Shown here piece after piece: positions 1 through 8,152 of a DNA stretch of 64,000 nt (position 1 is its first letter; every line of letters starts with the position of its first letter). The DNA comes from CAZJHX01 sp964545715 (GTDB lineage Bacteria; Myxococcota_A; UBA9042; GCA-2863065). A program made the translations under genes and the position numbers. The notes below the pieces were generated by a model that ran no database searches, was not told the origin of the DNA, and saw only the letters and a program-made list of their open reading frames with translations. The stretch is from contig CAZJHX010000035.1 in NCBI GenBank assembly GCA_964545715.1, positions 1 to 64,000 of the forward strand. Reading direction: 5' to 3'.

Positions 1-16
1 AGTCTATTCCGCGCGA

Positions 17-181
17 TCAAATGCGGAACGAACTTCCGGCATCAAGAACTAGTCCGTCCGCGTTGGCCGTTTGCGCGTCTGCGACGGCATTGTTGGCTGA
101 GATGTCGTCGGTAGCCTGGCATCCGGTGAGGAGAACGGCTGCGAGGGCTGCGAGAACTTTGGGATTTCGATTTCGGAGCAT
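17..181 (-). CDS. Small predicted lipoprotein (54 aa)
   Basis: The product starts with a basic N-terminus (MLRNRNPK), a short Ala/Leu core and a lipobox LLTGC, so Cys20 would be lipidated and about 34 residues exposed. The mature part is short, polar and rich in Ala, Asn and Asp, with no recognisable domain. I chose the ATG at 181 because a signal peptide begins exactly there; longer readings upstream give Cys/Pro/Ser-rich nonsense. GGCGGA lies about 11 bases upstream as a weak ribosome site. Tiny lipoproteins of this type are frequent in Myxococcota, and function cannot be inferred. Gln at +2 after the Cys fits outer-membrane sorting. Confidence 0.6.
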   Translation of the reverse strand: MLRNRNPKVLAALAAVLLTGCQATDDISANNAVADAQTANADGLVLDAGSSFRI

Positions 182-402
182 CTTGTTCGGTCCGCCTGGT
201 CGTATAGGTGACGCAAATGCTGGTTTTAGAGACTGCAAACGGACTGTAACGCGATAAGATTTACACTGTAAACTGGGTATTTTCCAACCCGGTGGGGTCC
301 CCGATGCCGATAAGACAGTGGCAATTCCCCCTAAAGCGAATGCTGCAGGGTGCCGACCTACTCTGAGGAACGTGCAAAAAAATGTGGAAATAAATGTCTG
401 CC

Positions 403-418
403 GGGTCGTTTGCGACCC
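403..418. repeat. Perfect 6-bp inverted repeat upstream of the GH5 gene
   Basis: GGGTCG-TTTG-CGACCC lies about 35 bp upstream of the GH5 start codon, inside a 271-bp gap (182-452) between divergent genes. The rest of that gap shows no gene and no convincing promoter. It could be an operator or a 5' leader hairpin, but it may also be chance at this GC content. Confidence 0.3.
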
Positions 419-452
419 ACCGGGTGAACACGACGGAATGTGGGTGTAAAAA

Positions 453-2198
453 GTGCACAGGCTTCTCGTATTGGGCGCGCTTCTAATCGTGGCATGCTCC
501 TCCGAACCACCCCCGTTTGACGACGGCCCGGCGACCGCCTCCACGGTGGAGGCCGGCACCACCTCGGACGGTAATGGTGGCTACTTCTGTGTGCCTGACT
601 GTGACGGGCGAGTGTGCGGCGACAATGGCTGCGGCGGCACCTGCGGGTTCTGCAACCCGCACGACTACTGTGGTGAGGTCATGTGCTTCGACGGGTTGTG
701 CGCCGAGCTGGAGACCGACGACGCCGACCTCGACGGCTTCTACGACGTGTGTGATGTCTGCCCGTTGGACCCCATGGACGACGTCGATCAGGACGGGTTG
801 TGCGCCGATGTCGACAACTGCCCCGAGGTGGCGAACCTCAAACAGCTCGACAACGACCTGGACGCGCAGGGCGATGCATGCGACCCGGACGACGACAACG
901 ACGCGATCGAGGATCTCATCGACAACTGCCCGTGGCACCCCAACAGCCTGCAGGTCGATACGGACCTGGACGGGGCCGGCAACGTCTGTGACGACGACGA
1001 TGACGGCGACCACGTGCTGGACGATGTCGATAACTGCCCGCTCGTGATAAACCCCGACCAGATGGATCTCGACACGGACGGCCACGGCGACATCTGCGAT
1101 CCGGACGGCATCGAGTTGTTCGAGACGATCTACGGTCAGTCCGTCAAACGCTCACAGTCCTGGTATGTGGAGGAAGGTGAGATCTTCAAGGGCTGGAACC
1201 CCGTCGTTCTGCGCGGCGTCAACTGGTTTGGTCTCGAGACCCATGATCGCGCGCCTCACGGCCTGTGGGTCGGCAAGACCATCACCCAGTATCTGCAGCA
1301 GATGAAAGACATGGGGTTCAACGCCATTCGGCTGCCGATATCGCCCGGCACGCTCGACGGCACGCCCGCCGCGTCGTGGGCGCTCGCTCAGGGTCTGGAG
1401 ACGGGGCCCATGGCGCTGAAGGCCGTGCTGGACGCCGCCGAGGCGCTGGACGTCATCGTCTTGTTGGACCATCACACGTGCGATCCCCAGATCGGCGGTG
1501 GAGAGGCTCCCGCGCCGGACAGCTGCCAGGATTACTCGATCACCGACTGGCTCGACGACCTGGTCGTGTTGGCCGAGATCGCCGCACAGCACCCCAACGT
1601 GTGCGGCATCGACCTGTTCAACGAGCCCCACGGCATGACCTGGTCGGATTGGGCCGCGCTGGTCGATACCGCCGCGGAGGCTGTCCTCACGGTGAACCCG
1701 CACATACTGGTGTTTGTGCAGGGCGTGGCCAACGCGTCGTCCAACGGCGGATACGCCGCGTTCTGGGGCGAGAACCTTGCCGACGCGCTCAACGACCCGC
1801 TGTCGGTGCCGCCGTCGCGCGTGGTGTATTCGCCGCACGTCTACGGACCGGGCGTGGCGCCGCAGGGCTACTTCTCGCAGCCTGAGTTCCCCGCCAACAT
1901 GCCTCAGGTCTGGGAGGCCCATTTCGGCGCCTTGATGTCCACCGGCCACGTCGTGGTGCCGGGGGAGTTCGGCAGCAAATACGATGAGGCTCTGGCGCCG
2001 GGCAGCACGACCTGGATGGACGCCTGGATCGACTTCATGGTGCAGCGGGGCTTGACCAGCTTCTTCTACTGGTCCTTCAACCCGAACTCAGGGGACACCG
2101 GCGGGCTGCTGCTCGATGATTGGGTGACGGAAGAGACGGCGAAGTTGGATGCGTTGGCGCCCTTGCTCGGCGACAACCACGTCCCGGCGGACGACTAG
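453..2198 (+). CDS. Lipoprotein glycoside hydrolase family 5 (cellulase-like) with thrombospondin type 3 repeats
   Basis: A lipoprotein signal (LIVAC, Cys15) is followed by a Cys-rich knot (about 45-85), then acidic DxDxDG calcium-binding repeats with DNCP motifs (about 88-220) typical of thrombospondin type 3. A GH5 TIM barrel fills about 245-575. Family landmarks are visible: RGVNWFG near the barrel start, the acid/base Glu391 in LFNEPHG, HVYG near 462, and the nucleophile Glu505 in VPGEFG. GH5 enzymes cleave beta-1,4-glucans or mannans with retention, but substrate cannot be told from sequence. Lipidation suggests surface display on the outer membrane. The stop codon TAG shares a CTAG with the stop of the convergent HDOD gene, so no terminator fits between them. 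Confidence 0.88.
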   Translation: MHRLLVLGALLIVACSSEPPPFDDGPATASTVEAGTTSDGNGGYFCVPDCDGRVCGDNGCGGTCGFCNPHDYCGEVMCFDGLCAELETDDADLDGFYDVCDVCPLDPMDDVDQDGLCADVDNCPEVANLKQLDNDLDAQGDACDPDDDNDAIEDLIDNCPWHPNSLQVDTDLDGAGNVCDDDDDGDHVLDDVDNCPLVINPDQMDLDTDGHGDICDPDGIELFETIYGQSVKRSQSWYVEEGEIFKGWNPVVLRGVNWFGLETHDRAPHGLWVGKTITQYLQQMKDMGFNAIRLPISPGTLDGTPAASWALAQGLETGPMALKAVLDAAEALDVIVLLDHHTCDPQIGGGEAPAPDSCQDYSITDWLDDLVVLAEIAAQHPNVCGIDLFNEPHGMTWSDWAALVDTAAEAVLTVNPHILVFVQGVANASSNGGYAAFWGENLADALNDPLSVPPSRVVYSPHVYGPGVAPQGYFSQPEFPANMPQVWEAHFGALMSTGHVVVPGEFGSKYDEALAPGSTTWMDAWIDFMVQRGLTSFFYWSFNPNSGDTGGLLLDDWVTEETAKLDALAPLLGDNHVPADD

Positions 2199-3079
2199 AA
2201 ACAGTCGAAGTTGGCGGGGTGGAACTCTTCCCAGATCTGCTGAAGCATGTAGTCACTGAAGCCCAGGATGTCGCGGGCCTCTGACGTGATGCGGTGGTAG
2301 TTCATGGCCATTCGGCCGTCTGACTGCCGGTGCGCCCGGAACATGTCGTCGGCGAGGCGGACCGTGGCAACCATGTGCTGCACGTGACCACGGACGCCCT
2401 CGGCGTATAGCGCGCCCAGGCTGTGATGCCAGCGGATAGAGACCTGAACGGCCTCGTGCAGACCCCATTTGGCGGCCAGCTGTGACCCGATGGCGGCATG
2501 ATCGCAGCCGAAGGTGTCGATCTCCGCGTCCAGGAAGTCCCAGCCGCCCGCGGCGCTGGCCTGGTGCACGGCCCGGTATCGTCCGGGGAACTCTTTGAGC
2601 AGGAAGATCTTGCCGATGTCGTGCAGCAGTCCGGCGGTGAACCCGAGCTCGGGATCGACGCGCTTCTGGCGCATGCTGAGGCCTTTGGACAGATACGCCA
2701 CGGCGACGCTGTGTGCCCACAGCTGATCGGCTATATCCCGGTTCTCCTTGAAGCAGTTCCGAACGGCGGCGGTCGACACGGCGCGAACTTTTTGCACGCC
2801 GAGACGATCCATCGCCATGGCGAGATGGCGTGCCGGCGGCTCTCCGCGCGTCCGGCTGGCCATGCTCATCAGCTGGGCGGTGAGCCCGATGTCCGGCTTG
2901 ATGGCGTTGTAGATTTGGGTGGGCGTGGCGGCGCCGCTGACAACGTCAAAGACCCGTCCGGCGAGCAGCTGATGTGATGGCAGCCCCTCGCTCTGGTCGA
3001 TGCGGATCTGGATGTCGTTGGGGATCTCATGGGCGTTGGTCAGCGCGTCATGCTCGCCAAAGAAAAGCGCCTCGATCAT
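2195..3079 (-). CDS. HDOD domain protein
   Basis: The product of about 294 aa is a nearly complete HDOD domain, a degenerate HD-superfamily fold used in bacterial signalling. Visible HD-type residues are AHS, LLHDIGK, CDHAAIG and WHH in order, with a preceding helical region starting near GAATPTQI. No partner domain (GGDEF, CheY or kinase) is attached. I prefer the ATG at 3079 over the GTG three codons upstream; neither has a good ribosome site. It follows the haloalkane-dehalogenase-like gene by 77 bp on the same strand and may be cotranscribed. HDOD proteins in Myxococcota often act with c-di-GMP or kinase networks; the role here is unknown. Confidence 0.85.
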   Translation of the reverse strand: MIEALFFGEHDALTNAHEIPNDIQIRIDQSEGLPSHQLLAGRVFDVVSGAATPTQIYNAIKPDIGLTAQLMSMASRTRGEPPARHLAMAMDRLGVQKVRAVSTAAVRNCFKENRDIADQLWAHSVAVAYLSKGLSMRQKRVDPELGFTAGLLHDIGKIFLLKEFPGRYRAVHQASAAGGWDFLDAEIDTFGCDHAAIGSQLAAKWGLHEAVQVSIRWHHSLGALYAEGVRGHVQHMVATVRLADDMFRAHRQSDGRMAMNYHRITSEARDILGFSDYMLQQIWEEFHPANFDCF

Positions 3080-3156
3080 GGAAGTCACTACGAAAACTCT
3101 CCAAGTGTGTCCTACAAGGGCTTTCGGGACCGGGGCGGGCAGGCTTTAGATTTACT

Positions 3157-4068
3157 TTACGCTGGTTGATTTAACCGTGAGATCACATCGCGTACGGCAT
3201 CGGCAATAGGTATGGGCACCTCTTCCTGCAGAAAATGCCCGGCCTCGGTGCGTACGCAGGGGGCGTCAGGCAGGGCGCGCTGGGTGCGCCGGATGAGCTT
3301 TCCCAGGACCGGATCCTTGTCGCCCCAGACGATGGCGCTGGGCCCTTCAAAGGCGCTGATGATGTCCGCGCAGCGGCGCAGTGGCTCGACTGACGGGTGC
3401 TTCATCGAGTTGGGGACCATCCGCGCCAGAGCGAGCGGGGCCGCGTTGTTGGACAGACCGCGCAGCGGATATCGATAGGCGTGCGCGACTTTGCCGCGGA
3501 TGCTGGCCCGGTCGCCCTGGGCCGTCCACAGCGCGACCTGGGGGAAGCCGAAGCCGCGAAACAGGAGGTGGCTGATGATCGGCGTCTGTGCCAGGCGGTG
3601 AAAGGCGGTCGGCCGAAAGCCCTCCCGCGGCGGTCCCAGCACGGTATTCAGGACCACCAGGCCGGCCAGCCGCTCCTGGCCCACGCCCAAAACGCCGATC
3701 GCGCCGCCCCAGTCCTGCCCCACAAACACGACGCGCTGCAGCTCCAGTGTGTCGAGCAGCGCCGCGATCCACCCGCCATGATTGGCCAGCGTATGCTCCG
3801 CCGGCTTGATGCGGTCCGAGAAACCGAGGCCGAAGAGGTCCGGCAGAACGATGCGAACGTTGTCGTCCAGCAGCTGAGCCGCGATATCGCGATATAGAAA
3901 GCCCCAGGTGGGGTTGCCGTGCAGCATGAGCACCGGCTGGCCTTCGGGGGCTCCGATCTCCATCACGTGCATCTTGCGTCCATCGATCTCAACGCTGTAC
4001 CGCTGGGTCGCAGTCGGCAGCATCTCCACGATCCAATGGGGCATCTCAGGCGGCGGAAGTCTGTGCAT
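3157..4068 (-). CDS. Alpha/beta hydrolase, haloalkane dehalogenase-like
   Basis: This 303-residue alpha/beta hydrolase has features of haloalkane dehalogenases. HGNPTW (50-55) supplies the oxyanion/halide Asn52. The nucleophile elbow is GQDWGG with Asp119 rather than Ser, followed by Trp120, the usual second halide ligand. WGDKDP (about 248-253) holds a candidate acid, and His278 in EAGHFLQEE is the catalytic base. An Asp nucleophile excludes a simple esterase and leaves dehalogenase or epoxide hydrolase; HGNPTW plus DW favours the former. Close homologues in marine and soil bacteria often act on halides of unknown origin. The protein has no signal peptide and is cytoplasmic. The neighbouring Rieske oxygenase is in a different transcription unit. 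Confidence 0.82.
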   Translation of the reverse strand: MHRLPPPEMPHWIVEMLPTATQRYSVEIDGRKMHVMEIGAPEGQPVLMLHGNPTWGFLYRDIAAQLLDDNVRIVLPDLFGLGFSDRIKPAEHTLANHGGWIAALLDTLELQRVVFVGQDWGGAIGVLGVGQERLAGLVVLNTVLGPPREGFRPTAFHRLAQTPIISHLLFRGFGFPQVALWTAQGDRASIRGKVAHAYRYPLRGLSNNAAPLALARMVPNSMKHPSVEPLRRCADIISAFEGPSAIVWGDKDPVLGKLIRRTQRALPDAPCVRTEAGHFLQEEVPIPIADAVRDVISRLNQPA

Positions 4069-4138
4069 TGCAAGTCATTCTGACGTGTTTTTGGGCAGAA
4101 AAATACCGCACCGGCACGGCCTGACTTAGGATTGCGCT

Positions 4139-4372
4139 ATGTCGGTCACGGACATGGTTCTCATCATCGCCTCGCTGGCGATCGTCTTCGTCATCGCGAA
4201 ACTCAATGACGCGATCAAGCTGCTGAACAACCGCATCAACATCATCAGCCACGCGCAAAAGCAGATGAGGCAGCGTATGGAAGCGGGCGCGAAGGAAGCG
4301 GGCTGGGACGATCAGTTCGACCAGCAAGAAAGAGAGATGCGCGCCCGCCTGGACAAGGACTTCAAGTTCTAG
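4139..4372 (+). CDS. Small single-pass membrane protein (77 aa)
   Basis: Residues 4-21 form one hydrophobic helix (VLIIASLAIVFVIA). The remaining 55 residues are highly charged and helical, rich in Gln, Arg, Glu and Lys, probably a short coiled coil in the cytoplasm. No family is recognised. A TAGGAT hexamer ends 6 bases before the ATG and there is no Shine-Dalgarno, consistent with a leaderless transcript. The stop overlaps the stop of the convergent Rieske gene through a shared CTAG. Confidence 0.65.
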   Translation: MSVTDMVLIIASLAIVFVIAKLNDAIKLLNNRINIISHAQKQMRQRMEAGAKEAGWDDQFDQQEREMRARLDKDFKF

Positions 4373-5439
4373 GACTTGTAGTGCGCGGCCAGCAGGCGAT
4401 GGAAGTGATGCTCGCCGATCTCCACGCCCGGCGCGTAGCGACCCCGATCATAAGAGGATGACCGCAGGCCGACCTGGACCGACTCGCTGATCTCGATGTC
4501 CTCTTGCTGGGTGATGTCTGCCTGCGCCACGCTCTGCTCGATGAAGGCCTGGTCGTCGGGGTCCGCGAACCAGAACTCGTAGTCGACCCGGCAGCGACCG
4601 GGGCCCAGCGGGATGACGTGGTTTGTGTCCATGCAGGGGCCGTAGCGGTTGATCATGAACGCGGGAAAGAGCCAGGCGTAGATGGCTTCGGCGCCGATTC
4701 GCCCGACACCCTCGGCCCCGCCGGCGCCCTGGATGGAGTAGGTGTCAAAGACCTCTGTCTTATAGGAGTCCATGCTGAGCTGGTCGTCCAGCGACGGGTG
4801 CATGTGCTCGATGTGGTAGCCGCCGTCCAGGTAGTTGTCGACGTACACCTTCCAGTTGCACTGCAGCGTCCAGGACCGCTTGGACACAAACGTGAGATCA
4901 CGCCAGTCGCTGCTGTCCAGTCGTGCGCTCAGCTCCGTCAGGGCAGGGAAGGGCGGCGGTTCGGCGGCGGGGTTGAGCCACAACCAGGGCCCCCACTCGT
5001 GCATCGCCATGGGGCGCAGCGACATCTCCTTACGGTCGAAGTCCTTGATGCCCGCCATGCGTGGCGCCGTGCGCAGCCTGCCGTCCAGGTCGTATGACCA
5101 GCCGTGATAGGGGCAGACAAGGCGCTCCGCCGTGCCGTCGCCCACCGCCACCGGCGTGGCTTTGTGCCGGCAGGTGTTGTGAAAGGCGCGCAGTGCGCCG
5201 TCCGCGGCGCGCGTGATGACGTACGGGTCGCCGGCCAGGCACCCGCTGACAAAGGCGCCCGGCTCGGTCAGCTGTGCGACGCGTGCAACCGGCTGCCAGC
5301 TGACGCCGAAGACGTGCGTGCGCTCCAGGGCATCGAAGTCCGGATCGGTGTACCACGAAGCCGGCGGTGTCCAGGCATGGGCGATATCGGTGGCGGGGTC
5401 GAAGCGCTCGACCTCTTTGCGTACGGCGTCGACGTCCAT
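4369..5439 (-). CDS. Rieske [2Fe-2S] aromatic-ring-hydroxylating-type oxygenase, alpha subunit
   Basis: The 356-residue product has an N-terminal Rieske centre with Cys90-x-His92 and Cys109-x2-His112 (CRH and CPYHGW). A C-terminal mononuclear iron domain carries DNYLDGGYHIEHMH, giving Asp201, His209 and His214, with a further Asp expected near residue 330. The DNYLDGGYHIEHMHP form is closest to the choline monooxygenase / carnitine oxygenase side of the family rather than classical benzene dioxygenases. It would need a reductase, and none is adjacent. I chose ATG 5439, because a TACTCT hexamer sits 8 bases upstream; ATG 5457 is an alternative. The gene is divergent from rlmK with a 24-bp gap. 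Confidence 0.85.
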   Translation of the reverse strand: MDVDAVRKEVERFDPATDIAHAWTPPASWYTDPDFDALERTHVFGVSWQPVARVAQLTEPGAFVSGCLAGDPYVITRAADGALRAFHNTCRHKATPVAVGDGTAERLVCPYHGWSYDLDGRLRTAPRMAGIKDFDRKEMSLRPMAMHEWGPWLWLNPAAEPPPFPALTELSARLDSSDWRDLTFVSKRSWTLQCNWKVYVDNYLDGGYHIEHMHPSLDDQLSMDSYKTEVFDTYSIQGAGGAEGVGRIGAEAIYAWLFPAFMINRYGPCMDTNHVIPLGPGRCRVDYEFWFADPDDQAFIEQSVAQADITQQEDIEISESVQVGLRSSSYDRGRYAPGVEIGEHHFHRLLAAHYKS

Positions 5440-5447
5440 GGCGGCAC

Positions 5448-5457
5448 AGAGTACCAT
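5448..5457. promoter_or_regulatory. Overlapping divergent -10-like elements, Rieske gene / rlmK
   Basis: The only space between the two start codons is 24 bp. It holds TACCAT (5452-5457, plus strand, 6 bases before GTG 5464) and TACTCT (5453 to 5448, minus strand, 8 bases before ATG 5439). Neither start has a Shine-Dalgarno sequence. If real, both transcripts are leaderless and the two -10 boxes overlap by 2 bp. Confidence 0.35.
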
Positions 5458-5463
5458 GCCGGC

Positions 5464-6408
5464 GTGTCGGAGAAGACCGCCCAACAAGCCCAGATGCTGT
5501 GCAACCGCATCCAAAAGAACGCTCGGCGCCTGCGCCGCTGGGTGGAGCGCGACGACGTGTCCTGCTACCGGCTGTATGACCGCGACATCCCCGAGGTTCC
5601 GCTGGTCGTGGACTGGTACGAAGGGCGGCTGCATGTCGCGGAGTACAAGCGTCGCGGCAGTCCGGACGGCGCCGCCCACGGCCCCTGGCTGGAGGCGCTG
5701 GCGGTGGCTGCGGGCGCCGCGGTCGGGGTGCCGCGCGACGAGGTCTTCTTGAAGCACCGCGAGCGGCAGCGCGGCCTCAAGCAGTACGAGAAGGTGGACG
5801 ACGAGCAGGTCAGCTTTCACGTGGGCGAGGGCGGTCACCACTTTCGCGTGAACCTGTCCGACTACCTGGACACCGGCTTGTTTCTGGACCACCGCATCAC
5901 GCGCAAGCGGGTGGCCGACGAGGCCGAGGGCCGGCGGTTCTTGAACCTCTTTGCGTATACCGGCTCCTTCACCGTCTACGCCGGGTGCGCCGGTGCTCAG
6001 AGCACGACGACGGTCGACATGTCCAACACCTACAGCCAGTGGGCGCAGCGCAATCTGACGCTCAACGGTCTCCACGGTTCGCAGCACCAGGTCGTGCGCG
6101 CCGACGTCCGCACCTGGCTGCACGATCAGCCGAACGACTCGTGGGACCTGGTGGTCGTCGACCCGCCCACGTTCTCCAACAGCAAGAAGATGGAAGTCAC
6201 GTTCGACATCCAGCGCGACCACGCCGCCATGCTTGGCGCGATCAGACGGGTCACGGCACCGGGAGGCGTTATCTATTTCTCCAGTAACTTCCGTCGCTTG
6301 AAGCTGGATGAGGCCGTCGCCGAGGGCGCTGTGGAGCTGACCCCGGACTCCATCCCTCCCGACTTTCGCGACAAGCGCATCCATCGCTGCTGGCGGTGGC
6401 AGCTGTGA
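5464..6408 (+). CDS. rlmK: 23S rRNA m7G2069-type methyltransferase (stand-alone RlmK domain)
   Basis: The protein matches, from memory, the C-terminal half of E. coli RlmKL. It begins with NRIQKNARRLRRW, then ECYRLYD-like CYRLYDRDIPE, KHRERQRG, NLSDYLDTGLFLDHR, the SAM motif FLNLFAYTGSFTVYA, TTVDMS and the catalytic motif DPPTFSNSKKM. It ends RIHRCWRW, like the E. coli C-terminus. The expected role is m7G2069 methylation of 23S rRNA. The start is probably GTG 5464, with ATG 5494 as an alternative. The N-terminal RlmL half is not fused; it is encoded by the next gene, which overlaps this stop by 4 bp (GTGA). Gene order is therefore K-L, the reverse of the domain order in the fused enzyme. Confidence 0.85.
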   Translation: MSEKTAQQAQMLCNRIQKNARRLRRWVERDDVSCYRLYDRDIPEVPLVVDWYEGRLHVAEYKRRGSPDGAAHGPWLEALAVAAGAAVGVPRDEVFLKHRERQRGLKQYEKVDDEQVSFHVGEGGHHFRVNLSDYLDTGLFLDHRITRKRVADEAEGRRFLNLFAYTGSFTVYAGCAGAQSTTTVDMSNTYSQWAQRNLTLNGLHGSQHQVVRADVRTWLHDQPNDSWDLVVVDPPTFSNSKKMEVTFDIQRDHAAMLGAIRRVTAPGGVIYFSSNFRRLKLDEAVAEGAVELTPDSIPPDFRDKRIHRCWRWQL

Positions 6409-7556
6409 ACCGGCGGACCAACATGTACGCCCCCTGTGAGGCGGGCCTGGAAGAGGTGCTGCGCGACGAGCTGCAGGCGCTGGGCGCGACGGATCTGGTC
6501 GTCGGTCGCCGCGGCGTGGCCTTCACCGGCGACCGCGAGCTGATGTGGCGCGCCAACCTGCAATGTCGGGTGGCAAACCGCGTGCTTATCGAGGTCGGGC
6601 GCTGCCGGGCGCACTCCCGCGACGACCTGTACGCGGGGGTCAAGCGCATCGCCTGGGAGCAGTGGATGGACGACGAGCACACGCTGGCCGTCGACTCTCG
6701 CGTGGCGCGTCAGGGTGTGCCGGTCCAGCTGGTCAACCAGGTGACCAAAGACGCGATCTGCGACCGCTTTCGCGAAGAGACCGGGCGTCGGCCAAGCGTC
6801 GATCGCCAAAACGCACACGTGCCCATCGCGGTGCACGTCACTCAGGACGGCTTTGCGACCGTTAGCCTGGACAGCTCAGGCCAGCGGCTGCACAAACGCG
6901 GCTATCGCACCAAGACCGGCGTGGCGCCGCTGAAAGAGACGCTGGCGGCGGGCATCCTGAAGCTTGCCGGCTGGGACGGCACCACACCGCTGGTCGATCC
7001 GATGTGCGGGTCCGGCACGTTCCTTATCGAGGGGGCGCTCATCGCCTGCCGCTATCCGCCGGGTCTGCTGCGACTCAAGCGTGGTGGCTCCGGCTTCGCG
7101 TTCCAGCGCTGGCTCAGCCACGACGGTCACGCCTTTCACAAGGTGGTCGACCGCCTGCGCAATCAGACTTTCACCAAGCCACAGGTCCCGATCACCGGCT
7201 CCGACATCGACGGCGGCATGCTGCGAGTGGCCCGCCGAAACGCCGCCAACGCGGGTGTCGCCGACTGCATCACTTTGGATCGCCGCGACATGAGCCAGGC
7301 GGCGCCGGTCGGGGAGGGCGGCGCACTGGTGACCAACCCGCCGTACGGCGAGCGCATGGGCAGCCCGGAGGAGCTCGAGGCGCTGTACAGCGGCCTGGGC
7401 GACCTGATGAAGCAGCGTTTTGGCGGCTATACCGGCTGGATCCTGGCCGGTGACAAGGCGCTGCGCGGCAAGATCGGCCTGAAGCCCAAGCGAAAGATCC
7501 CGCTCTTCAACGGCAATATCGAATGTCGCCTCATGCGCTTCGATCTCTGGAAATAA
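6405..7556 (+). CDS. rlmL: 23S rRNA m2G2445-type methyltransferase (stand-alone THUMP-RlmL domain)
   Basis: About 383 residues. The N-terminal part (about 5-160) is a THUMP-containing RNA-binding region (YAPCEAGLEEVL; LYAGVKRIAWEQW; FATVSLDSSGQRLHKRGYR). The C-terminal part is a Rossmann methyltransferase with DPMCGSGTFLIEGA as the SAM/N-terminal motif and NPPYGERMG as the catalytic NPPY typical of N2-guanine methylation. It corresponds to the N-terminal half of RlmKL. The start GTG 6405 sits in GTGA overlapping the rlmK stop, suggesting translational coupling; GTG 6396 is also possible. Coupled expression would keep the two activities balanced although they are split. Confidence 0.87.
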   Translation: MNRRTNMYAPCEAGLEEVLRDELQALGATDLVVGRRGVAFTGDRELMWRANLQCRVANRVLIEVGRCRAHSRDDLYAGVKRIAWEQWMDDEHTLAVDSRVARQGVPVQLVNQVTKDAICDRFREETGRRPSVDRQNAHVPIAVHVTQDGFATVSLDSSGQRLHKRGYRTKTGVAPLKETLAAGILKLAGWDGTTPLVDPMCGSGTFLIEGALIACRYPPGLLRLKRGGSGFAFQRWLSHDGHAFHKVVDRLRNQTFTKPQVPITGSDIDGGMLRVARRNAANAGVADCITLDRRDMSQAAPVGEGGALVTNPPYGERMGSPEELEALYSGLGDLMKQRFGGYTGWILAGDKALRGKIGLKPKRKIPLFNGNIECRLMRFDLWK

Positions 7557-7562
7557 TGCGCC

Positions 7563-7568
7563 TATAAT
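7563..7568 (+). promoter_or_regulatory. Consensus -10 element TATAAT, leaderless spacing
   Basis: TATAAT ends 8 bases before the ATG at 7577, in the 20-bp gap after rlmL. No Shine-Dalgarno lies between it and the start. This is the best example in the window of a -10 hexamer placed for leaderless transcription. Confidence 0.5.
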
Positions 7569-7576
7569 CGCGGCCT

Positions 7577-8152
7577 ATGCATCGATTATTGGCAGTGGTC
7601 ATCTTCATGGTGGCCGCGGCTCCTGCGTCCGCCGTGCAGCTCAAAGCGCAAGGCGAGGACGGCAAGATCCGCGGCTGGTTCGCTCAATTTGAAGGCAGCA
7701 TGGCGCTGATCAGCGCGGCGGAGGACAAGTCCTTGCTGGCAGGTCGCTTTGGTTACGGCCTGAACGGCGGCTATCGCTGGAGCAGCGTCGGTCTGTTTTT
7801 GCACATGGAGCACAACATGTGGCTGTCCACGGCAGGCGACGGGACGGCCGATGTCGTCTCCGGTGCGGTCAACATCGGCGTGGGTGGGGAGTACATCTTT
7901 GCCAAAGGCTTCGTCAGGACGTCGCTGGCGGTCGGCCCGTCGATCCTGGTGTTTGACGCGGCCCTGGACGAGAAGGGCGAGGTCGGCTTCTTTCTGGACG
8001 CACGCACCATCGGGCTGCGCTGGGCGATACACGAACACATGGTGCTGGGCCTGGACCCGCTGACGTTCGCCATCGTGATGCCGGTGACCAGCGGCATCCC
8101 GATCCTGGAGGTGCAATACCGCACCAGCATGTACCTGGAGGGCGCGTTTTGA
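7577..8152 (+). CDS. Secreted protein, possible small outer-membrane barrel
   Basis: A Sec signal peptide (MHRLLAVVIFMVAAAPASA, cleavage after residue 19) precedes about 170 residues of alternating hydrophobic/polar strands rich in Gly and aromatic residues (FGYGLNGGYRW, VNIGVGGEYIF, GLRWAIHEHMVLG). This pattern fits an 8-stranded outer-membrane beta-barrel, but I recognise no named family. The C-terminus ends in Phe (YLEGAF), as many outer-membrane proteins recognised by BamA do. The next gene starts with TTG inside the stop (TTGA), so the two are likely cotranslated. Confidence 0.65.
   Translation: MHRLLAVVIFMVAAAPASAVQLKAQGEDGKIRGWFAQFEGSMALISAAEDKSLLAGRFGYGLNGGYRWSSVGLFLHMEHNMWLSTAGDGTADVVSGAVNIGVGGEYIFAKGFVRTSLAVGPSILVFDAALDEKGEVGFFLDARTIGLRWAIHEHMVLGLDPLTFAIVMPVTSGIPILEVQYRTSMYLEGAF

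Noticed and set aside
4369..6384. Open frame of 671 codons on the minus strand extending the Rieske gene upstream
   Set aside because: The added 315 residues lie opposite rlmK and have no family match; the Rieske protein starts naturally at 5439.
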